The position numbers and the translations under genes are program-made. The notes under the pieces are model-generated. The model did not search any database, was not told the DNA's origin, and worked only from the letters and a program-made list of their open reading frames with translations. 64,000 nucleotides of DNA from Modestobacter sp. Leaf380 (lineage in GTDB: Bacteria; Actinomycetota; Actinomycetes; Mycobacteriales; Geodermatophilaceae), in NCBI RefSeq assembly GCF_001424485.1, contig NZ_LMQC01000001.1:377755-441754 (forward strand), read 5' to 3'. Positions 35,578-42,387 of the stretch are shown here, one piece after another; the stretch's first letter is position 1, and each line of letters starts with the position of its first letter.

Positions 35578-36176
35578 GCCGCCGGCTGGTCCTGGGCTCG
35601 GCGTCCCCGGCCCGGCTGCAGCTGCTGCGCCAGGCCGGTCTCTCCCCCGAGGTGGTCGTCTCCGGCGTGGACGAGTCGACGATCCGTTCCCCGCGGGTCG
35701 GGGAGCTGGTGGCCCTGCTGGCCGCAGCCAAGGCGCAGGCCGTGGCCAGGCAGGAGACCGACGCCCTGGTGATCGGCTGCGACTCGCTGCTGGAGTTCCG
35801 TGGCGAGGCCATGGGCAAGCCCGCGGACGCCGCCGACGCCCGGCAGCGGTGGCGCCGGATGGCCGGTCGCAGCGGCACGCTGCACACCGGCCAGGCGCTG
35901 CTGGACGTACAGGCCGGGTCGGTGTCCCGCCGCGACGTCGCCGTCGCCTCCACCACGGTGCACTTCGCGTCGCCGTCGGAGGCGGAGATCGAGGCCTACA
36001 TCGGGACCGGCGAGCCGCTCCAGGTCGCCGGCGCCTTCACCCTCGACGGGCTGGGCGGTCCGTTCGTTCGGCGAATCGACGGTGACCCCTCGGCCGTCGT
36101 CGGGCTGTCGCTGCCGCTGCTGCGCGAGCAGCTGGGCAAGCTCGGGCTGGCCGTCGTCGACCTCTGGGACCGCTGA
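35574..36176 (+). CDS. maf: Maf-family nucleotide pyrophosphatase
   Basis: This 200-residue protein begins RRLVLGSASPARLQLLRQAGL, the Maf signature, and continues with ALVIGCDSLLEFRG and a GPFVRRIDGDPSAVVGL segment near the end. Maf proteins hydrolyse non-canonical or specific nucleoside triphosphates to monophosphates and pyrophosphate. The GTG overlaps the accE stop (GTGA). It is the third gene of accD5-accE-maf. A longer upstream frame overlaps accE in another reading frame and was rejected. Confidence 0.93.
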   Translation: MSRRLVLGSASPARLQLLRQAGLSPEVVVSGVDESTIRSPRVGELVALLAAAKAQAVARQETDALVIGCDSLLEFRGEAMGKPADAADARQRWRRMAGRSGTLHTGQALLDVQAGSVSRRDVAVASTTVHFASPSEAEIEAYIGTGEPLQVAGAFTLDGLGGPFVRRIDGDPSAVVGLSLPLLREQLGKLGLAVVDLWDR

Positions 36177-36496
36177 GGATCCCGTTCGACGGGGCTGTGC
36201 GACGGTCCGACGGCAGGCCGCGGCGCTCGCCACTCCTGCCGGCCCGGCCCAGGGCGACAGCCGCTCGGTGGATGTCAGGTTCGATCGGCGTCCAGATCCG
36301 ATCGGGCGGCGCCTGACCGACGGGCGTTCCACGAGCCCACGGGCGACCGCCGCGAGGCGGAGATCGGCACCCCACCAAGACCGAGGTCGGATGGGACGGC
36401 CGTGAGGAGGTGTGCGGCCCGGACCGTCGCCCGAGCAGTGCGGTGCGGCGTGTCGAGGTCACGTCCCGTCAGCAGTCCAGCGGCAGCTGCGGGGAC
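36177..36496. other. 320-base gap with several predicted hairpins
   Basis: No gene is seen between the convergent maf and methyltransferase genes. CCCGT-TCG-ACGGG (36181-36193) follows the maf stop at once and may end that transcript. A compound inverted repeat lies at 36274-36317: GTCAGG/CCTGAC outside and CGATCGG/CCGATCG inside, with unequal internal loops. CCGCC-GCGA-GGCGG (36347-36360) closes on a GNRA tetraloop. The density of hairpins could mean a structured 3' region or a small RNA. Confidence 0.35.
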
Positions 36497-37216
36497 TCAC
36501 GCGCTCTTGCGGAGATCCAGGACGACGGCGCCGGCAACTGGACGAAGGCCTTCGAGTCGACGTTCCACCGATGCGGCCCAATTGGGCACCCGAGGGACGG
36601 TGCTGGGGTAGAGGTACATGTTCCGCCTCGCGCGCAGCTGCCAACCGGAACTGGCGGCCGCACGGAGGAAGGGCCGGACAGGGAAGGTGCGCTCACCATC
36701 GGTCAGGACGTGGTACGCCAGGACGTAGGGGTGGACACGGTTGGGCTCCATGGCCCGCCACTGCCCACCAGGAGCCACCACGCGAGCGACCTGTTCAGCC
36801 ACAGCTCGAACGTCGTCGACGTGGTGCAACATGTCGACGCTGATCACCAGACCAGCCGAAGCATCGCCCACCAAGTTCGCCAGGTCCTCGCCGGTACCCA
36901 CCTCGAAGCGGACGTTGTCCAACCCTGCTGCACGCGCTTGCTCGCGGGCGAAGTCCACGTAGTTGGTGAGGGGCTCGACACCGACGAAGGAGCGGTCGGG
37001 GTGCCGTGCTGCCAGCTGGCGCACCAAGACGCCGGTCCCGGAGCCGATCTCGACCACCATGCCGTCGGACGCCGCAACGACCTCGTCGAAGAACTCCAGA
37101 CGTCGCCGAGCCATGTGACCCGATGAGCGCATGTCGTCGTACCCGTCGGGGTCCCCGTCGTGGGACGCGTTCAGGGGGTGACTCGTGAGCGGCGTCTTGG
37201 CGGCGTCTGACGTCAT
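36497..37216 (-). CDS. Class I SAM-dependent methyltransferase
   Basis: This 239-residue protein has SAM-binding motif I VVEIGSGTGVLVRQLA (about 54-69), the acidic end of strand 2 in FVGVEPLTNYVDFA, and VISVDMLHHVDDVRAVAEQV, typical of Methyltransf_11/25 enzymes. Substrate unknown. The ATG at 37216 is seven bases after TAGCGT (plus positions 37224-37229), so it is probably leaderless. The coding DNA looks less G+C-rich than its neighbours by eye, with more A/T third positions, and the gene interrupts an otherwise conserved order, so recent acquisition is possible. Confidence 0.8.
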   Translation of the reverse strand: MTSDAAKTPLTSHPLNASHDGDPDGYDDMRSSGHMARRRLEFFDEVVAASDGMVVEIGSGTGVLVRQLAARHPDRSFVGVEPLTNYVDFAREQARAAGLDNVRFEVGTGEDLANLVGDASAGLVISVDMLHHVDDVRAVAEQVARVVAPGGQWRAMEPNRVHPYVLAYHVLTDGERTFPVRPFLRAAASSGWQLRARRNMYLYPSTVPRVPNWAASVERRLEGLRPVAGAVVLDLRKSA

Positions 37217-37223
37217 GTGCTGG

Positions 37224-37229
37224 ACGCTA
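37224..37229 (-). promoter_or_regulatory. -10 element for the methyltransferase gene
   Basis: The minus strand reads TAGCGT seven bases before the ATG at 37216; no Shine-Dalgarno is present. A leaderless transcript is inferred. Confidence 0.45.
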
Positions 37230-37269
37230 CGTTCCTGGCGCCGTCCCAACCAGCACCGCAACGCACCTA

Positions 37270-37288
37270 CTCGGGCAACGACCCGGAG
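37270..37288 (-). terminator. Possible terminator of the sugar ABC importer operon
   Basis: CTCGGG pairs with CCC-GAG across one bulged base and a six-base loop, about 50 bases after the last permease stop. Short and without a T-run. Confidence 0.28.
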
Positions 37289-37336
37289 CTCTGGGACGCA
37301 AGGGGTGTGTGGTGTTCATGAGACCGGGGTCGCCCG

Positions 37337-38212
37337 TCAACGCAGGCCGCTGCGGGCCACACCCTCCACGAACTGCCGCTGGAAGACCGCGAACACGGCC
37401 AGGATCGGCAGGGTCGACAGCAGGGCCATCCCCATCAGCGCCGGGTAGTCGGTGCCGTACTCCCCCTGCAGGAACGCCAGCCCGATCGGGACGGTGAACA
37501 ACGCCTGGTCGTTGAGCACGATGAGCGGCCAGGCGAACTCGTTCCAGCGGTACATGAACGTCAGGATCACCAGCACCGCGATCAGCGGCCGGCTCATCGG
37601 CAGCACCACCGACCAGAAGACGCGCAGGTGGCCGGCGCCGTCCAGGCGGGCCGCCTCGAGCACCTCGTCGGGGATGCCGAGCATGAACTGCCGGCACAGG
37701 AAGATGCCGAAGGCCTCGGCGGCGCGCGGCACGATGACGGCCCAGTAGGAGTCGACCCAGCCCAGCCCGGCCACCAGCTGGAACTGCGGGATCATCACGA
37801 CCTGCACCGGGATCATCAGGGTCGACAGGATGACCACGAAGACCGCCTGCCGCCCGCGGAACCGGTACTTGGCCAGGACGTAGCCGGCCAACAGGTTCAG
37901 CGTTACCGACAGCGCCATCGCCACGACCGCGATGGCCAGCGAGTTCAGGTAGAAGGTGCCGAACGGGAGCAGCTCGAACGCCCGCCGGAACCCGTCGAGG
38001 GTGGGCTCCTCGGGCCAGAACCGGAGGGGTCCGCTGGTGAGTGCGCCCCCGCCGGAGAACGCCGTCACCAGCATCCAGTACAGCGGGAACAGCATCACCA
38101 GCGCGCCCAGGACGAGGGCGACGGCCCGGCCGGACAGCCAGCCCGCTCCCCCACGCTGGCGCCGCTGGGCAGGCGCAGGGCGGGTGGCCGGGCGGTCCTC
38201 GGTGGTGGTCAC
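37337..38212 (-). CDS. Carbohydrate ABC importer permease (MalG/CUT1 type)
   Basis: This 291-residue protein has six predicted helices. It has the EAA loop EAARLDGAGHLRVFWSVVLPMSRP, which couples to the ATPase (key residues E-A-A-x-x-D-G-A), and an FPLYWMLVTAF start typical of MalG-like subunits. The GTG at 38212 overlaps the stop of the partner permease (GTGA). It forms a heterodimeric channel with that protein. No ATPase gene is in the operon; in actinobacteria one shared MsiK-type ATPase often serves several such importers. Confidence 0.93.
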   Translation of the reverse strand: MTTTEDRPATRPAPAQRRQRGGAGWLSGRAVALVLGALVMLFPLYWMLVTAFSGGGALTSGPLRFWPEEPTLDGFRRAFELLPFGTFYLNSLAIAVVAMALSVTLNLLAGYVLAKYRFRGRQAVFVVILSTLMIPVQVVMIPQFQLVAGLGWVDSYWAVIVPRAAEAFGIFLCRQFMLGIPDEVLEAARLDGAGHLRVFWSVVLPMSRPLIAVLVILTFMYRWNEFAWPLIVLNDQALFTVPIGLAFLQGEYGTDYPALMGMALLSTLPILAVFAVFQRQFVEGVARSGLR

Positions 38213-39150
38213 TGCTCGGCCTCCGTCGCCTTCTGCCGACGCCACCACAGCGCGGTCAGGACGGCGATCACCAGGTAGGTGACCACCCCGATCGTGGCGG
38301 CGTAGCCCTGCCGCCGGGCGTCGAAGCCCTCGGCGTAGGCGTAGGTCACCAGCATCTCCGTGGAGTTGCCCGGCCCGCCGCCGGTGAGCACGTAGACGAT
38401 GTCGAAGACCTGGAAGCTCTCGATGACGCCGAGAACGACCAGGAAGACGGTCGTGGGCTTGAGCAACGGGACGACGACGTACCAGAGCCGCGACCACCGC
38501 CCGGCGCCGTCCATCTGCGCCGCCTCCAGGTACTCGGCGGGGATGGACTGCAGCCCGGCCAGGTAGACGACCATGCAGAACCCGACCTTGGTCCACACGC
38601 TGATCAGCACCAGCGAGACCATCGCCGCGGTCCCGTCGGACTGCCAGGCGATGCCGTCCATGCCGACCGAGCGGAGCAGCCGGTTCACCACGCCGACGTT
38701 CTCGTTGAAGATCCAGCGCCCGGCGATGGCGATGACGACGCCGCTGATCACGTAGGGGACGTAGTAGACGGCCCGCAGGAAGCCACGACCGCGCAGCGGC
38801 TTGTTGATCGCCAGCGCCACCCCGAGCCCGAGGACCAGCGACAGCGGGACCGTGAGCAGGGCGTAGACCCCGGTGTTCAGCGCCGAGCGCCAGAAGGTCG
38901 AGTCCCCGGCGAGCTCGGTGTAGTTGTCGGCCCCGACGAACTCGCGGGGACCGAAGCCGGAGGAGCTGTAGAGGGAGAGCCAGACGGTCGCGATCAGCGG
39001 CAGCAGCAGGAAGACGCCGAAGACCAGCAGGTTCGGCGACAGCAGACCCCAGGCAGCAGCCGACTCCCGCCAGGCACCGCTGCGTCCCGTCCGGGACCGG
39101 GGCGGGTCGGGCACCGGTGCGGTGACGGCGGCCGGCGCAGCGGTCGTCAC
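38209..39150 (-). CDS. Carbohydrate ABC importer permease (MalF/CUT1 type)
   Basis: This 313-residue protein begins with a cytoplasmic Pro- and Arg-rich stretch, then six membrane spans. The first span is in LLSPNLLVFGVFLLLPL. The coupling loop is EYLEAAQMDGAGRWSRLWYVVVPLL, with E-A-A-x-x-D-G-A as the core. The GTG at 39150 overlaps the binding-protein stop (GTGA). It pairs with the following permease. The sugar transported cannot be read from sequence. Confidence 0.93.
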   Translation of the reverse strand: MTTAAPAAVTAPVPDPPRSRTGRSGAWRESAAAWGLLSPNLLVFGVFLLLPLIATVWLSLYSSSGFGPREFVGADNYTELAGDSTFWRSALNTGVYALLTVPLSLVLGLGVALAINKPLRGRGFLRAVYYVPYVISGVVIAIAGRWIFNENVGVVNRLLRSVGMDGIAWQSDGTAAMVSLVLISVWTKVGFCMVVYLAGLQSIPAEYLEAAQMDGAGRWSRLWYVVVPLLKPTTVFLVVLGVIESFQVFDIVYVLTGGGPGNSTEMLVTYAYAEGFDARRQGYAATIGVVTYLVIAVLTALWWRRQKATEAEQ

Positions 39151-40475
39151 GACAGCCGCCCCTCGACGTCGGCGGCCAGGTCCTCGAGCACCTGGGCCGG
39201 GTCGTCGCCGCCGAGGAACGCCTGTTCCAGGCGGTCGACCAGGGAGGCGTTGACGGCGTTGAACTGCGGCACGGTCACCTGGGCGGACAGCCCCGGGGTG
39301 ATCGTGGTGGCCTGCTCCACGAAGAGCTCCATCAGGTCGGGACGGACGGCGTAGTCCAGGGTCTGGCCCAGCAGCGACGTCCGGGTGGGCAGCACGACGG
39401 CCTGCTCGCAGAACAGCGCCTGCGCCTCGTCCCCGGACAGGAAGGCCAGGAAGTCCGCAGCCGCCTCGGCGTTCACCGACTGGGAGGTGGCGACGACGGC
39501 GTTGCCCCCCAGGTCCGCCGACGCCGTCTCGTCCCGGGGCAGGAACGTCGCGCCGTAGGAGCGTCCCGAGCCGGTGAACTCCGGGTCGATCGTCGGGAGC
39601 AGGAAGTCCCCGGCGAAGACCATCCCGATGGTGCCGGCGGTGAACAGCTCGTCGACGTAGGAGCCCTTGGTGGATGTCGTGGGCGGCACCAGGCCCTCGG
39701 TGAAGAAGGACTGGGTGAGCGCGAGGGCGTCCCGGGCGGCCCGGCTGTCGATGGCCGGTGCGGTGAGGTCGTCGGTGAGCAACCGGCCGCCGCGCTGGTC
39801 GACCCAGTTCAGCCAGCGGTAGGCGCCGGCCAGCTGCCAGTTGACGCCGAAGGCGTACTGGCTCTCCCCGGTCGGCAGGGACGCCGCGACCGACCGGAAC
39901 TCCTCCCACGTCCAGGCGTCGTCCAGGCTGGTCGGGAGGCGGGCCCCGGCGGCCTGCAGCGCCTCGGTGTCGTAGAGGACCAGTGAGGTGTCGGTGTGGT
40001 GCGGCACGCCGAAGACGCGGCCCTCCGACCGGACGGCGGACACGAACGCCTCACCGAACCCGTCCAGGAACCCGCCCGGCAACCGGTCGGTGAGGTCGAG
40101 CAGGGCGCCGCCGGCGGCGTAGATGCCGATGTCCTGGTAGGTCACCCGGAACAGGTCCGGCGCGCGGTCGCTGGCCAGGTTGGCGTCGATGCCGGTCAGC
40201 GCCTCACCGAAGGGCACAACGTTGAACACCACGGGGACGCCGCTGGTCGCCGTCCACTGTTCGGCGATGGTCTGGAACGCGGTCAGTTCCGCCTCCCCGG
40301 CCCAGAGCGTGAAGCTCAGCCGGCCCTCCCGGCTGGCCGAGCCGTCACTGCCGCGCAGCCCGAAGCCGGTGCCGCAGCCGGACAGGGCGAGGGCACCCGC
40401 CCCGGTCGCGGCCAGGAAGGCCCGGCGAGACAGTCCTTCCGCTGGCCCGTGAGGGCTCCGAGGTCGCAACGGCAC
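39147..40475 (-). CDS. Sugar-binding lipoprotein of the ABC importer
   Basis: This 442-residue extracellular solute-binding protein (family 1) has the Tat-like SRRAFLAATGAGALALSGC, where Cys34 closes a lipobox and would carry the lipid anchor. The mature part shows FTLWAGEAELTAFQTIAEQW and later DLFRVTYQDIGIYAAGGALLDLT. It delivers a sugar or oligosaccharide to the two permeases, which overlap it by four bases each in turn. It is divergent from accA3, with about 90 bases between the starts. No regulator gene is next to it. Confidence 0.92.
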   Translation of the reverse strand: MPLRPRSPHGPAEGLSRRAFLAATGAGALALSGCGTGFGLRGSDGSASREGRLSFTLWAGEAELTAFQTIAEQWTATSGVPVVFNVVPFGEALTGIDANLASDRAPDLFRVTYQDIGIYAAGGALLDLTDRLPGGFLDGFGEAFVSAVRSEGRVFGVPHHTDTSLVLYDTEALQAAGARLPTSLDDAWTWEEFRSVAASLPTGESQYAFGVNWQLAGAYRWLNWVDQRGGRLLTDDLTAPAIDSRAARDALALTQSFFTEGLVPPTTSTKGSYVDELFTAGTIGMVFAGDFLLPTIDPEFTGSGRSYGATFLPRDETASADLGGNAVVATSQSVNAEAAADFLAFLSGDEAQALFCEQAVVLPTRTSLLGQTLDYAVRPDLMELFVEQATTITPGLSAQVTVPQFNAVNASLVDRLEQAFLGGDDPAQVLEDLAADVEGRLS

Positions 40476-40530
40476 AGTGAGACCCTGGGGTCCGGTACGC
40501 CCTGCCGCGACTCGATCTTGGTGTGCTGGC

Positions 40531-40536
40531 TACAGT
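40531..40536 (+). promoter_or_regulatory. -10 element for accA3
   Basis: TACAGT fits TANNNT and would start transcription near 40543, giving a leader of about 25 nt that contains the GAGGAGG ribosome site at 40552-40558, nine bases before the GTG. No clear -35 is seen. Confidence 0.4.
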
Positions 40537-40567
40537 CCGACCGTTCTCATCGAGGAGGCTGTGCACT

Positions 40568-42325
40568 GTGCAGAAGGTCCTGATCGCCAACCGCGGCGAG
40601 ATCGCCGTCCGCGTCGCCCGCGCCTGTAAGGACGCCGGACTCGCCTCCGTCGCCGTGTACGCCGACACCGACCGGGACGCCCTGCACGTGCGGGTGGCCG
40701 ACGAGGCCTTCGCCCTCGGCGGGACCACGCCCGGTGAGTCCTACCTGGTCATCGACAAGATCCTGGACGCCGCCCGGCAGTCCGGCGCGGACGCGGTGCA
40801 CCCCGGCTACGGCTTCCTCTCCGAGAACGCCGACTTCGCCCAGGCCGTGCTCGACGCCGGGCTGACCTGGATCGGCCCCTCCCCCGCAGCGATCATCGCG
40901 CTGGGCGACAAGGTGCAGGCCCGGCACATCGCCACCGAGGTCGGTGCACCCCTCGTGCCCGGGACGAAGGACCCGGTCGCCGGGGGCGACGAGGTGGTCG
41001 CCTTCGCCGAGGAGCACGGGCTGCCGGTGGCCATCAAGGCCGCGTTCGGCGGCGGCGGCCGTGGACTGAAGGTGGCCCGCACCATGGAGGAGATCCCGGA
41101 GCTCTTCGACTCCGCGGTGCGCGAGGCGGTGTCCGCCTTCGGGCGCGGCGAGTGCTTCGTGGAGAAGTTCCTGGACCACCCGCGGCACGTCGAGGCCCAG
41201 GTGCTGGCCGACACGCACGGCAACGTCGTCGTCGTCGGCACCCGGGACTGCTCGCTGCAGCGCCGCAACCAGAAGCTGGTCGAGGAGGCCCCCGCGCCGT
41301 TCCTCACCGACGAGCAGCGGGCCCGCATCCACTCCAGCGCCAAGGACATCGTCCGGGCCGCGGACTACGTGGGCGCCGGGACCGTCGAGTACCTGGTCGG
41401 CGTCGACGGCGACATCTCCTTCCTGGAGGTCAACACCCGGCTGCAGGTCGAGCACCCGGTCAGCGAGGAGACCTCGGGGATCGACCTGGTCCGCCAGCAG
41501 TTCCGCATCGCCGACGGTCTCCCCCTGGAGATCACCGAGGACCCCGAGCCGCGCGGTCACAGCTTCGAGTTCCGGATCAACGCCGAGGACGCCGGCCGCG
41601 GCTTCCTGCCCGCCCCGGGCCCCGTCACCGGCCTCTCGGTCCCGCAGGGCCCCGGCGTGCGCTGGGACTCCGGCGTCGTGCTCGGCGGCGAGGTCGCCGG
41701 TGCGTTCGACTCGATGCTGGCCAAGCTGATCGTCACCGGCGCCACCCGCGCCGAGGCCCTGGACCGGGCCCGCCGCGCCCTGGACGAGCTCGAGGTCGAC
41801 GGCATGGCCACGGTCATCCCGTTCCACCGCGCCGTCGTGCGAGACGAGGCGTTCACCTCCGAGCCGTTCAGCGTGCACACCCGGTGGATCGAGACCGAGT
41901 GGGACAACCAGGTCCAGCCCTACGGTGCCGCGGCCGACGCCGACGAGCCCGAGGAGCGGCAGACCGTCGTCGTCGAGGTCGGCGGTCGCCGGCTCGAGGT
42001 CTCCCTGCCGGCCGGCCTCGCCTCCGGCGGTGCCCCGGCGGGTGCTGCCGCCAAGCCCCGCAAGCGCGGTGCCGGAGCCGGTGGCGCCGGCGCCTCCGGT
42101 GACTCCCTCACCTCCCCGATGCAGGGGACCATCGTGAAGGTCGCCGTCTCCGACGGGGACACCGTCGCCGTCGGAGACCTCGTCGTCGTCCTGGAGGCGA
42201 TGAAGATGGAGCAGCCGATCACCGCGCACAAGGCCGGCACGGTGACCGGGCTGTCCGCCGAGGTCGGGGCGACCGTGACCAGTGGTGCGGTGCTGTGCTC
42301 GATCGCGGAGGCGGCGACGGCCTGA
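40568..42325 (+). CDS. accA3: Acyl-CoA carboxylase alpha subunit (biotin carboxylase and biotin carrier)
   Basis: This 585-residue protein carboxylates biotin with ATP and bicarbonate. Its biotin carboxylase part (1 to about 450) shows [29 protein letters not shown] (ATP loop) and [18 protein letters not shown] glycine/alanine-rich linker follows. The carrier domain has EAMKMEQP with the biotinylated Lys546. It would serve the AccD5/AccE pair at 33.7-35.6 kb and be modified by BirA. GAGGAGG upstream sets the GTG at 40568. An upstream in-frame start would include the ribosome site. The place between maf and later genes matches accA3 of mycobacteria (from memory). Confidence 0.95.
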   Translation: MQKVLIANRGEIAVRVARACKDAGLASVAVYADTDRDALHVRVADEAFALGGTTPGESYLVIDKILDAARQSGADAVHPGYGFLSENADFAQAVLDAGLTWIGPSPAAIIALGDKVQARHIATEVGAPLVPGTKDPVAGGDEVVAFAEEHGLPVAIKAAFGGGGRGLKVARTMEEIPELFDSAVREAVSAFGRGECFVEKFLDHPRHVEAQVLADTHGNVVVVGTRDCSLQRRNQKLVEEAPAPFLTDEQRARIHSSAKDIVRAADYVGAGTVEYLVGVDGDISFLEVNTRLQVEHPVSEETSGIDLVRQQFRIADGLPLEITEDPEPRGHSFEFRINAEDAGRGFLPAPGPVTGLSVPQGPGVRWDSGVVLGGEVAGAFDSMLAKLIVTGATRAEALDRARRALDELEVDGMATVIPFHRAVVRDEAFTSEPFSVHTRWIETEWDNQVQPYGAAADADEPEERQTVVVEVGGRRLEVSLPAGLASGGAPAGAAAKPRKRGAGAGGAGASGDSLTSPMQGTIVKVAVSDGDTVAVGDLVVVLEAMKMEQPITAHKAGTVTGLSAEVGATVTSGAVLCSIAEAATA

Positions 42326-42336
42326 GCCGCCGCCGA

Positions 42337-42373
42337 GGGCCCTTGGTCCCGCCAGTTGCCGGACCGAGAGCCC
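42337..42373. terminator. Probable bidirectional terminator
   Basis: GGGC/GCCC and TTGGTCC/GGACCGA (one G-T pair) form a stem with a two-by-two internal loop and an 11-base terminal loop. It lies between the converging accA3 and metalloprotease genes. Confidence 0.45.
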
Positions 42374-42387
42374 CCCCTCGCTCGGGT

